From assembly GCF_900129925.1 (NCBI RefSeq), contig NZ_FQXI01000002.1, positions 1 to 64,000 on the forward strand: 64,000 bases of DNA, read 5' to 3'. Within the stretch, counting starts at the first letter, position 1. Every line of letters begins with the position of its first letter. Positions 1-8,273 of this stretch are shown piece by piece. Under the pieces are notes generated by a model. It ran no database searches, was not told where the DNA came from, and saw nothing but the letters and a program-made list of their open reading frames with translations. The stretch comes from Anaerosphaera aminiphila DSM 21120. Its GTDB lineage: Bacteria > Bacillota > Clostridia > Tissierellales > Peptoniphilaceae. The translations under genes were made by a program, and so were the position numbers.

Positions 1-1
1 A

Positions 2-1954
2 AAAGTAGATGCAATAGACAAAATAAACAAAGTTACTCCAAAAACAGAAGCTGAAGAATTAGCAGATGCAAAAGCCAAAGCTAAAGCAGAAATCGACCAA
101 GCAGCAAAAGATAGAACTGCAGCAATCGAAGGCATGAACAATGTATCCCAAGAAGCTAAAGACGAAGCAAAAGCAAAAGTAGAAGAAGAAAGAGCAGCAG
201 GAAACAAAGCAGTAGATGAAGCAACTACAGTAGAAAATGTAGAAACAGAAAAAACTACAGCAATAGATAAAATTAACAAAGTTACTCCTGAAACTGGGGA
301 AAAAGACTTAGCAGAAGCGAAAGAAGAAGCAAAGGAAGAAATCGACAAAGCAGCAGAAGATAAGATAAAAGAAATCGAAGGAAATACTGATGCTTCAGAT
401 AAAGAAAAAGAAGATGCAATATCAAAAGTAGAAGAAGAACAAGAAAAAGGAAAGACAGCAGTAGATAATGCAGGAACAGAAGAAGAAGTAACTAAAGAAA
501 AAGAAGAAGCAATAGAAAATATAGAGAATGTTACTCCTGAAACTGGGGAAAAAGACTTAGCAGAAGCAAAAGAAGATGCAAAGAAAGAAATCGACAAAGC
601 AGCAGAAGATAAGATAGCAGAAATCGAAGCAAATCCTGACGCTTCAGATAAAGAAAAAGAAGATGCAATATCAAAAGTTGAAGAGGAACAAACAGCAGGA
701 AATAAAGCAGTAGAAGATGCAACTACAATAGCAGAAGTAGGAACAGCAAAAGATACTGCAATAACAGAAATAAATAAAGTTACTCCAAAAACAGAAGCAG
801 AAGAATTAGCAGATGCAAAAGCAAAAGCAAAAGCAGAAATCGACCAAGCGGCAGCAGATAAGATAAAAGAAATAGAAGATAGAACCGATATTTCTGAAAA
901 ATCAAAAGAAGATGCAATATCAAAAGTTGAAGAAGAACAAGAAAAAGGAAAGACAGCAGTAGATAATGCAGGAACAGAAGAAGAAGTAACAAAGGAAAAA
1001 GAAGAAGCAATAGACAATATCAACAAAGTTACTCCAGGAGTAGAAACACCTGAAGAAGTAACATATAAAGTTAATTATGATGGTAATGGAGCAAGAGGAA
1101 CAGCACCATTTGACTCTAATAAATATAATGATGGAGACAATGTTATAGTATTAGGAAGAAACTCACTTGAAAAATCAGATTATACTTTTAAAGGTTGGTC
1201 AACAAGTAAATATGCAACAAGAGGAGAATACCAACTAGGAGATGCATTTACAATAAGAGAAAACACAACTCTATATGCAATTTGGGAAAAAGATAGTAGT
1301 GGTGGAGATTTTGGATTTACTGGAGGTTGGACATCATCTAAACCTAGTATAGAAACAACACAGGTAAGTACAATACCTAGCACAACTAAACAAGCATATA
1401 TAAAAGGATATGAAGATGGAACATTTAGACCAAAAGAAAATATGACAAGAGCAGAAGTAGCAGCTATATTTACTAGACTTAAGACAAATGGTGCAGAGCC
1501 AAATGTTACTTCAAATTTAGCATATAGTGACGTTAACTCAACTGACTGGTATGCAAAATATGTAGGATACGTTACTGAAAATAACTTGATGAAAGGTTAT
1601 GAAGATGGAACATTCCGTCCGGAAGAAAAAATAACCAGAGCAGAATTTGTAACAGCTATTGCAAGATATAATAGTTTGACATCAGCAGATAATAGCTTTG
1701 CAGATGCTAATGGACATTGGGCAGAAGGATATATTGGAGCAGTAACTACAAAAAGTTGGATTAAAGGCTATCCAGATGAAACATTTAAACCAGACAATAA
1801 TATTAGCCGTGAAGAAGTAGTAGTAATAATCAATAGGATGGAAAATATCGACGTAGAAAAAAGCAGTTCTAATGTTGTAAATCCATTTAAAGATGTAGAT
1901 GAAAGTTTATGGTCATATAAAGATATTATTGCAGCAACTAGTTCAAAGAATTAA
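2..1954 (+). CDS. DUF1542-repeat surface protein with InlB-type repeat and three SLH domains (5' end outside window)
   Basis: The reading frame is open from base 2, so the gene starts upstream and the first in-frame ATG (134) is not the true start. The visible part has three blocks. First come highly charged Lys/Glu/Ala repeats of the DUF1542 type, with a period of exactly 83 residues. Next is a Listeria-Bacteroides (InlB B-like) repeat at about 1065-1295, with the typical YDGNGA start, a FKGWS core and a LYAIWEK end. Last are three SLH domains (about 1395-1950) with GYEDGTFRP and TRAE motifs. SLH domains bind pyruvylated secondary cell-wall polymer, so the protein should sit on the cell surface with the repeats as a stalk. 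Its ligand is unknown. A strong terminator follows. Confidence is high for architecture, low for function. Confidence 0.9.
   Translation, partial: KVDAIDKINKVTPKTEAEELADAKAKAKAEIDQAAKDRTAAIEGMNNVSQEAKDEAKAKVEEERAAGNKAVDEATTVENVETEKTTAIDKINKVTPETGEKDLAEAKEEAKEEIDKAAEDKIKEIEGNTDASDKEKEDAISKVEEEQEKGKTAVDNAGTEEEVTKEKEEAIENIENVTPETGEKDLAEAKEDAKKEIDKAAEDKIAEIEANPDASDKEKEDAISKVEEEQTAGNKAVEDATTIAEVGTAKDTAITEINKVTPKTEAEELADAKAKAKAEIDQAAADKIKEIEDRTDISEKSKEDAISKVEEEQEKGKTAVDNAGTEEEVTKEKEEAIDNINKVTPGVETPEEVTYKVNYDGNGARGTAPFDSNKYNDGDNVIVLGRNSLEKSDYTFKGWSTSKYATRGEYQLGDAFTIRENTTLYAIWEKDSSGGDFGFTGGWTSSKPSIETTQVSTIPSTTKQAYIKGYEDGTFRPKENMTRAEVAAIFTRLKTNGAEPNVTSNLAYSDVNSTDWYAKYVGYVTENNLMKGYEDGTFRPEEKITRAEFVTAIARYNSLTSADNSFADANGHWAEGYIGAVTTKSWIKGYPDETFKPDNNISREEVVVIINRMENIDVEKSSSNVVNPFKDVDESLWSYKDIIAATSSKN
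32..1035 (+). repeat. 249-bp tandem coding repeats (DUF1542 units)
   Basis: The word gttactcc recurs at 32, 281, 530, 779 and 1028, a period of exactly 249 bp (83 codons) with no indel. Long stretches are nearly identical at DNA level between units, for example the start of the units at 281 and 530. This points to recent duplication or gene conversion. The array continues upstream of the window. Confidence 0.92.
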
Positions 1955-2000
1955 GTAACAATAAATAAAATATTTTCTAATAGAAAATAAAAGATTTGAA

Positions 2001-2044
2001 AACACTTCAGATGTTAAATATTTAATATCTGAAGTGTTTTTTTA
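2001..2044 (+). terminator. rho-independent terminator
   Basis: A 12-bp stem (aacacttcagat / atctgaagtgtt) is followed by a run of T residues. It closes the SLH surface-protein gene. Confidence 0.9.
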
Positions 2045-2115
2045 TATATGAGTTATAATATTAACAAATTCTTAGCAGATTTTGATGACTGGTTTTACTA
2101 TAAACAAACTTCCAC

Positions 2116-2143
2116 TTGTTAAATAATATTATACAAATATAAT
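2116..2143 (+). promoter_or_regulatory. sigma-A-type promoter for the C10 protease gene
   Basis: TTGTTA at 2116-2121, a 16-bp spacer, then TATAAT at 2138-2143. It lies 46 bp before the start codon, which is preceded by a strong aggagg Shine-Dalgarno site. Confidence 0.65.
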
Positions 2144-2189
2144 ATAAGTAGAGAGATAGTTAATTACTTACTGACAGGAGGAATAATAT

Positions 2190-5100
2190 ATGAAGAAAGG
2201 TTTTTTCAAACGTTTTTTAACCGTTTTATTTGTAACTATATTGCTGGTTACTTCTTTGCCAATATCAACATTTGCAAATGAAGACTTAAAAGCGCAGGAC
2301 ACATCTTTTAATGAATTTATTGCAAGAGATGTGGAAGTAGGCGGGGAGACTAGAACGTCTAAAGGGGCAGAAAATGTGGCAGTAGAATTTTTAAGCCAAC
2401 TTGGAAGTGGAAAGTCTAAAAGAGTATTTCATGATGAAGAGATAATAGATTTAGAGCAAGTTTATCCTGAAGAAGTTTCACAGAGATCGTTATTTTCAAG
2501 TGATGATGCTCCGGAATTATTTATATTTAACAATGCTGATTCTGGATTTGTAATCGTATCAGGTGATAAGAGAGCTACTGATATATTAGGGTATTCTGAT
2601 GAAGGAAGTTTTAACTATGATAAAGCTCCAGAATATGTAAAGGATTGGATAGGAGAATATGAAAATCAAATCCAATATATTAGAAATAACCCTAAAGAAT
2701 TTAAATGTGTAATAGATGAAAAAGTATTACTTAGAGATGAACACGGAGCTACATCTCAAACAGTTGCACCTTTTTTAAATGATATAAAATGGGACCAATT
2801 AGACCCTTATAATCTTCTTGCACCTGAATATGAAGCAGGTAAAAAGTCCGCTACAGGATGTGTGGCAACAGCTATGGCACAAGTTATGAAGTACTATAAC
2901 TATCCAACAAAAGGTGTGAAAGATACCAGCTATGACTGGAGAAATCCATATACAGGTGTGGTTACTAATCTTAGTTCAGATATATCCAATCATACTTATG
3001 ATTGGGATAATATGCCGAAATCCTATATTGGAGTAACTGATGAAGCCCAAAGACAAAATGTAGCACAGCTTATGTATGATGCAGGTGTTGCAGCTAAAAT
3101 GGAATACGGAGAATCTAGTGGGACTGCATCACTATATGCAGGACAAGCTTTTGTGGAAAACTTTGGTTACGATGAAGGCTTAAAGGATTTATATCGCTCT
3201 TCATATAGTAAAGAGGATTGGCAAAATATTGTAAGAGAAGAATTAATTGAAAAAAGACCGGTGTTCTATGGTGGTTCAGGTAAATCTGGTGGACATCAAT
3301 TTATATTAGATGGTTATGATGACAATAACCTTTATCATGTAAACTGGGGTTGGGGTGGAATGGCCAATGGATATTATGCATTAGACGCAATGAACCCTAC
3401 TTCCCTTGGAACAGGTGCAGCAGGTGGAACCTATAATATGCATCAAGAAATTTTAGTTGGAATAAAACCAAAAGATGAAAATATAGTGGACAAAACCATT
3501 AGAGCAGAAAATACTGGAAAACTTATAAATTATGATTCAAAACAGGAAGTTTCCGATTTGAATAATGGACCATATACTACAAGTAAATCAGAACTTTTAA
3601 TTAGTAAATGGAATTTATTTGTAGAGAGCTTATCTGGTTTCCAAGGAGAATATGGACTAGGATTAGAAATCAATGGTGAAATAAAACTTTTCCAAACAAT
3701 AAATAATATGGAAGTTGGACAGTATGGTTCTCAACAAGCTATTATTTGGCAAAATCTTGATTATGTGACCGATGGCGATTATGAACTTAAGATGTATAAA
3801 AAAGCAACAGATGAGACGAGTTTTTCAGAAATACCAAGTAAAACTAATAAATCTGATGTAATAAAAGTAAGACTTGAGGGAGATAAAGTAACCTATTATT
3901 TAGATGATTTAGATAGTGTGAACCTTGAATTATTAGATTTTTCAAGGGACCCAGGCTGGGAGTTATATTCAGGCTCAACAGCTAAATTTAATGCGAATAT
4001 AAAAAATAATGGCAATGAAGAGTACAACTCCCTTATATATATTGAACTTGAAAATAAGACAAGTGGGCAAAAATATATCATTGGAGAAAGTCAAATCGTG
4101 CTTTCTGAAGGTGAGACAAAAAACTTTAATATTAATGATGATATAACATATAATAATAATCCAATCCCAGTTGGAGAATATACAGCTAAAATAATATACA
4201 ACAAGGGAAATACACAAGATGAAATTGCTACGGGAAGCTATGAATATTTAGGAAATGGTATTGATGTAGAAATAAAAGAAAAAGTTTTAGGTCAAATGAA
4301 TATTTTAGAAAACCCTAGATTTGTTGAAAACACCAACCCTAAAATTGTAAGTAAGCCAAGTGATTTAAATATAGTTGTAAAGATAAAAGCAATTGGCGGA
4401 TTAGTAGAAGGTAGCTTTAGTGCTGTCGTAGCAGAATATGGAACAGCAAATGAACTTATGAACTTTTCATCAAAAGCTTTTAGAATTGAAAAGGATATGG
4501 AACAGGATATAATTTTAGAAAATTCTGATACATCACAATTAGTTGATGGAAAAGATTATTGGATATTTATGTTCTATGGTCAGACACAATTAAATGAACA
4601 ATTGATATTCACTTATAAAAAAGTAGAAACAGTAGATAAAACTGCTTTGGAATCAAAAATCACAGAAGCAGAAAGTAAGAAAAAAGAGGATTATACAGCA
4701 GAATCTTTTAAAGTTTTAGAAGATGCTTTGGCAAATGCAAAGACTGTAAATGAAAATGACAATGCAACCCAAGATGATGTAGATAAAGCATTGGCGAACT
4801 TAACTAAAGCAGTAGATGCACTGGTAGAAAAAGAGCCAGAACCAACAGTAGATAAAACTGCACTTCAAGCAAAATATGACGAAGTAAAGGATAAAGCTAA
4901 AGGCAACTATACAGATGATTCTTGGAATGCATTTGAAACTGCAAGAAATGCAGCAAAGACTGTATTGGATAAAGCTGATGCAACGCAAGCAGAAGTAAAT
5001 ACAGCATTAGCGAACTTGACTACAGTAATAGCTGGATTGGCAGAAAAAGAACCAGAGCCAACAGTAGATAAAACTGCACTTCAAGCAAAGTATGATGAAG

Positions 5101-6989
5101 TGAAGGATAAAGTACAAGACAATTACACAGATGATTCTTGGAATTCATTTACAACTGCGAGGGATTCAGCACAGGCTATATTGGAGAAAGTGGATGCAAC
5201 TCAAACAGAAGTAGACGACGCATTAGCGAACTTAACTACAGCAGTAGAAGGCTTGGTAGAAAAAGAACCAGAACCAACAGTAAACAAAGATGCACTTCAA
5301 ACAAAATATGATGAAGTGAAGGATAAAGCTAAAGACAATTACACCGATGATTCATGGAATGCATTTGAAACTGCAAGAGAAGCTGCAAAGAATATTTTAG
5401 ATAAAGTTGATGCAACTCAAACAGAAGTAAATACAGCATTAAACAATTTGACTACAGCAATAACTAACCTAAAAGAAAAAGCAAATAAAACTGCATTAGT
5501 AGAAAAAATAGCAGATGCAGAAAGTAAGAAAAAAGAGGATTATACAGCAGAATCTTTTAAAGTTTTAGAAGATGCTTTGGCAAATGCAAATACTGTAAAT
5601 GAAAATGATAATGCAACGCAAGACGAAGTAAATAATGCGTTATCAAATTTAAATACAGCAATAAATGGATTGGTTGCAAAACCGGTTGCACCAACAGTAG
5701 ATAAAACTGCACTTCAAGCAAAATATGATGAAGTAAAGGATAAAGCCAAAGACAACTATACAGATGGTTCTTGGACTGTATTTATAACTGCAAGAGATGC
5801 TGCAAAGTCTGTACTAGAAAATGATGATGCAACGCAAGAAGAAGTAAATACAGCATTGGCGAATTTAAATACAGCAGTAGCCGGCTTGGCAGAAAAAGAG
5901 CCAGAACCGGCAGTAGATAAAACTGCCCTTCAAGCAAAATATGATGAAGTGAAGAACAAAGCTAAAGACAATTATACTGATGAATCTTGGAATGCATTTG
6001 AAACTGTAAGAAATAATGCAAAAACTGTATTGGATAAAGCTGATGCAACTCAAACAGAAGTAGATGATGCACTATCAGATTTAAATACATCAATAGGCAA
6101 TTTAGAAGAAAATGAACCAGAGCCAACAGTAGATAAATCTAAATTAAGTGAAAAGATATCTGAAGCAGAGAAAATAGATGAGGGAAAATACACTAGTAGC
6201 TCTGTAGCTAATTTAAAAGATGCATTAGAAAAAGCTAAGATAACTTTAAATGATTTAAGTGCTAGTCAAGAAGAAGTTGACACAGCTTTTAGAAACTTAA
6301 ACAGTGCAATTAAATCTCTAAACTTAAAAGAAGGTAAGGAAGAAAGTTCCAGTGGTAGTAGTTCAAGCGGTTCATGGAACTGGGCACCTAGTAAAGCTAC
6401 TAAAGAAGTATCAAAGAATACAGTGATTTCAAAAGAAGTAGTGAGTACAAATGACTTTAAAGACATAGACAATCACTGGGCTAAAGATATTATTAAATAT
6501 GTAGTTGAAAAGGGTTACTTTAACGGAGTTGACAAATACAACTTTGCACCAAATCAAAAGGCAACTCGTGGAGAATTTATAACAGTTTTAGGCAGATTGG
6601 CAAAAGTAGATGTAAGCAAGTACCAAATTGCCAAAGCAAAAGATTTAAACAAGGGTGTTTTTTATGAACCTTATGTAAACTGGGCCTTTGAAGTTGGAAT
6701 AGTAAAAGGATATGAAGATGGAACATTTAGAGGAGAAGACAATATATCCAGAGAAGAGATGGCTGTGCTTTTATATAATACTTTAAAATATATGAAGGTA
6801 GACCTTGGAGAAAGTTCAAATGAACTATTTAAAGACCAAGATAAAATTTCAGATTGGGCAATAGAAAGTGTAAACTTTTTAAAGGCGGGAGAATTTATTA
6901 AAGGGAAAGAAGATAATAAATTTGACCCAAAAGCTAATCTAACTAGAGCGGAAATAGCACAGATAATTTACAATGTAATTCAAAAATAA
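2190..6989 (+). CDS. secreted C10-family (streptopain-like) cysteine protease with FIVAR modules and SLH anchor
   Basis: A 1599-residue exoenzyme. Residues 1-29 are a signal peptide (basic start, hydrophobic core, STFA-N cleavage region). A Spi/C10 propeptide-like region follows (about 40-170). The peptidase domain has the catalytic Cys224 in ATGCVATAMAQV, His369 in GGHQFILDGY and the VNWGWGG loop. Residues about 480-810 form beta-rich accessory domains. Eight FIVAR-like modules (about 815-1380) follow, several with a 72-residue period, then a Ser/Gly linker and three SLH domains to the C-terminus. Family knowledge says C10 enzymes are secreted zymogens that degrade host proteins. The SLH domains imply that this one stays on the cell wall. 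Start chosen from the aggagg site 7 bp upstream. It has its own promoter and terminator. Confidence 0.93.
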   Translation: MKKGFFKRFLTVLFVTILLVTSLPISTFANEDLKAQDTSFNEFIARDVEVGGETRTSKGAENVAVEFLSQLGSGKSKRVFHDEEIIDLEQVYPEEVSQRSLFSSDDAPELFIFNNADSGFVIVSGDKRATDILGYSDEGSFNYDKAPEYVKDWIGEYENQIQYIRNNPKEFKCVIDEKVLLRDEHGATSQTVAPFLNDIKWDQLDPYNLLAPEYEAGKKSATGCVATAMAQVMKYYNYPTKGVKDTSYDWRNPYTGVVTNLSSDISNHTYDWDNMPKSYIGVTDEAQRQNVAQLMYDAGVAAKMEYGESSGTASLYAGQAFVENFGYDEGLKDLYRSSYSKEDWQNIVREELIEKRPVFYGGSGKSGGHQFILDGYDDNNLYHVNWGWGGMANGYYALDAMNPTSLGTGAAGGTYNMHQEILVGIKPKDENIVDKTIRAENTGKLINYDSKQEVSDLNNGPYTTSKSELLISKWNLFVESLSGFQGEYGLGLEINGEIKLFQTINNMEVGQYGSQQAIIWQNLDYVTDGDYELKMYKKATDETSFSEIPSKTNKSDVIKVRLEGDKVTYYLDDLDSVNLELLDFSRDPGWELYSGSTAKFNANIKNNGNEEYNSLIYIELENKTSGQKYIIGESQIVLSEGETKNFNINDDITYNNNPIPVGEYTAKIIYNKGNTQDEIATGSYEYLGNGIDVEIKEKVLGQMNILENPRFVENTNPKIVSKPSDLNIVVKIKAIGGLVEGSFSAVVAEYGTANELMNFSSKAFRIEKDMEQDIILENSDTSQLVDGKDYWIFMFYGQTQLNEQLIFTYKKVETVDKTALESKITEAESKKKEDYTAESFKVLEDALANAKTVNENDNATQDDVDKALANLTKAVDALVEKEPEPTVDKTALQAKYDEVKDKAKGNYTDDSWNAFETARNAAKTVLDKADATQAEVNTALANLTTVIAGLAEKEPEPTVDKTALQAKYDEVKDKVQDNYTDDSWNSFTTARDSAQAILEKVDATQTEVDDALANLTTAVEGLVEKEPEPTVNKDALQTKYDEVKDKAKDNYTDDSWNAFETAREAAKNILDKVDATQTEVNTALNNLTTAITNLKEKANKTALVEKIADAESKKKEDYTAESFKVLEDALANANTVNENDNATQDEVNNALSNLNTAINGLVAKPVAPTVDKTALQAKYDEVKDKAKDNYTDGSWTVFITARDAAKSVLENDDATQEEVNTALANLNTAVAGLAEKEPEPAVDKTALQAKYDEVKNKAKDNYTDESWNAFETVRNNAKTVLDKADATQTEVDDALSDLNTSIGNLEENEPEPTVDKSKLSEKISEAEKIDEGKYTSSSVANLKDALEKAKITLNDLSASQEEVDTAFRNLNSAIKSLNLKEGKEESSSGSSSSGSWNWAPSKATKEVSKNTVISKEVVSTNDFKDIDNHWAKDIIKYVVEKGYFNGVDKYNFAPNQKATRGEFITVLGRLAKVDVSKYQIAKAKDLNKGVFYEPYVNWAFEVGIVKGYEDGTFRGEDNISREEMAVLLYNTLKYMKVDLGESSNELFKDQDKISDWAIESVNFLKAGEFIKGKEDNKFDPKANLTRAEIAQIIYNVIQK
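4632..6335 (+). repeat. FIVAR-type module array, partly with 216-bp period
   Basis: Eight consecutive modules of about 65-75 codons lie within the C10 protease gene. Units beginning at 4848, 5064 and 5280 are spaced exactly 216 bp (72 codons). Two variants alternate: one with ALQAKYDEVKDK, the other with ESKITEAESKKKEDYTAE (units 1 and 5). The near-identity of units 1 and 5 suggests block duplication. Confidence 0.85.
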
Positions 6990-6994
6990 TAGTT

Positions 6995-7030
6995 AAAGAC
7001 TCTATATCTTAGGATATGGAGTCTTTTTAT
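6995..7030 (+). terminator. rho-independent terminator
   Basis: Hairpin aaagactc...gagtcttt (6995-7026) with an inner tatatc/gatatg pairing, then a T run. It lies directly after the C10 protease stop codon. Confidence 0.85.
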
Positions 7031-7090
7031 GTTAAAATTTAAAATATAATTATAATTAAAATATATACTAAAAAATATAGAGTATTAAAA

Positions 7091-7099
7091 TGATATAAT
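7091..7099 (+). promoter_or_regulatory. extended -10 promoter element before sbcD
   Basis: TGA-TATAAT at 7091-7099 has the TGn extension typical of promoters with a weak -35. It lies 38 bp before the sbcD start. Confidence 0.5.
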
Positions 7100-7136
7100 A
7101 AACATTGTTGTAATGAATATAAATGTAGAGGTGCTT

Positions 7137-8273
7137 ATGAAAGTTATTCACTTATCAGATTTACATATTGGGAAAAGAGTAAATGAGTTTTCCATGATTG
7201 AAGATCAAGAATATATATTAGAGGAAATATTAAAAATAATAGACAGTGAAAATCCTGAAGTAGTAATGATAGCGGGAGACGTATATGATAAATCAGTGCC
7301 ACCTGCAGAGGCTGTAGGGCTATTTGACGACTTTTTATTTAAGTTGGCAAAGAGAGAGGTAACAGTTTTGATAATTGCGGGAAATCACGACTCAGTGGCG
7401 AGACTGTCCTTTGGTTCCAGAATTTTTGACAATAGCGGAGTATATATATCGCCAATTTACGACGGCAATATAAAAGAGGTCAGCTTGTCTGATGAATATG
7501 GCAGTGTTAATTTTTATTTGTTGCCATTTATAAAGCCAGTTAATGTGAGACAGTGTTTTCCGGAAGAAGAAATAAACTCCTACACAGATGCAGTACGTGT
7601 AGCTATAGAAAATATAGATTTAAATGAAGATGAGAGAAATGTTTTAATAACTCATCAATTTGTAACAGGTGCAGTGAGATCGGACTCTGAGGAAGTGTCA
7701 GTTGGAGGTTCTGACAACGTAGACGGTGAAGTTTTTAAAAAATTTGACTACGTTGCTCTGGGACATATTCACAAGCCACAAAAAATAATGAGAGATACTA
7801 TTAGATACTGTGGAACACCGTTAAAATATTCTTTTTCAGAGGCAAGTCACCAAAAATCTGTGACCATATTGGAATTTGGAGATAAAAAAGAAGAAGTGAA
7901 AATAAGGATGAGAGAACTGATTCCACTTAGAGATTTAAGGGAAATTAGGGGAACTTATATGGAAGTTACTGCAAAGAGTTTTTATGAAAATACTAATAAA
8001 GAGGACTACCTTCACATTACTCTTACTGATGAAGAAAATATAGTAGATGCAATTGGAAAGCTTAGGACTATTTACCCAAATATTATGAGAATTGACTATG
8101 ACAATGAGAGAACCAGAACAGAAAATAAAATAGATAGAGCAAGTGATGTGGAGACTAAATCTCCCTTGGAACTGTTTGAAGATTTTTATAAATTGCAAAA
8201 CAATGGAGAGATAAACAGTGAACAGGAAAATTACTTAGTGGAATTAATAGAAAAAGTGTGGGAGGGCAAGTAA
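7137..8273 (+). CDS. sbcD: exonuclease SbcD (Mre11-like nuclease subunit)
   Basis: Metallophosphoesterase subunit of the SbcCD complex, which cleaves DNA hairpins and processes double-strand ends. The calcineurin-like motifs are in order: LSDLHIG at residues 6-12, GDVYDKS, GNHDS and LGHIHKPQ. These supply the two-metal site. About 378 residues, normal for the family. I start at the ATG at 7137, 3-9 bp after a gaggtg site, not at an in-frame ATG eight codons upstream, because MKVIHLSDLHIG is the usual N-terminus. The stop codon abuts the sbcC start (TAAATG), so the two subunits are translated from one message. Confidence 0.95.
   Translation: MKVIHLSDLHIGKRVNEFSMIEDQEYILEEILKIIDSENPEVVMIAGDVYDKSVPPAEAVGLFDDFLFKLAKREVTVLIIAGNHDSVARLSFGSRIFDNSGVYISPIYDGNIKEVSLSDEYGSVNFYLLPFIKPVNVRQCFPEEEINSYTDAVRVAIENIDLNEDERNVLITHQFVTGAVRSDSEEVSVGGSDNVDGEVFKKFDYVALGHIHKPQKIMRDTIRYCGTPLKYSFSEASHQKSVTILEFGDKKEEVKIRMRELIPLRDLREIRGTYMEVTAKSFYENTNKEDYLHITLTDEENIVDAIGKLRTIYPNIMRIDYDNERTRTENKIDRASDVETKSPLELFEDFYKLQNNGEINSEQENYLVELIEKVWEGK

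Noticed and set aside
531-1010. Long minus-strand frames under the DUF1542 repeats, very Leu-rich
   Set aside because: They arise from the Glu/Lys/Ala codons of the repeat read backwards; no ribosome sites and no sensible protein composition.
32-1035. Regular repeats that might suggest a CRISPR or satellite array
   Set aside because: Period of 249 bp, in frame, with coding sense throughout; no short repeat-spacer structure.
4800-6053. Repeated minus-strand frames under the FIVAR array
   Set aside because: Shadows of the repeated plus-strand coding sequence; same reason as above.
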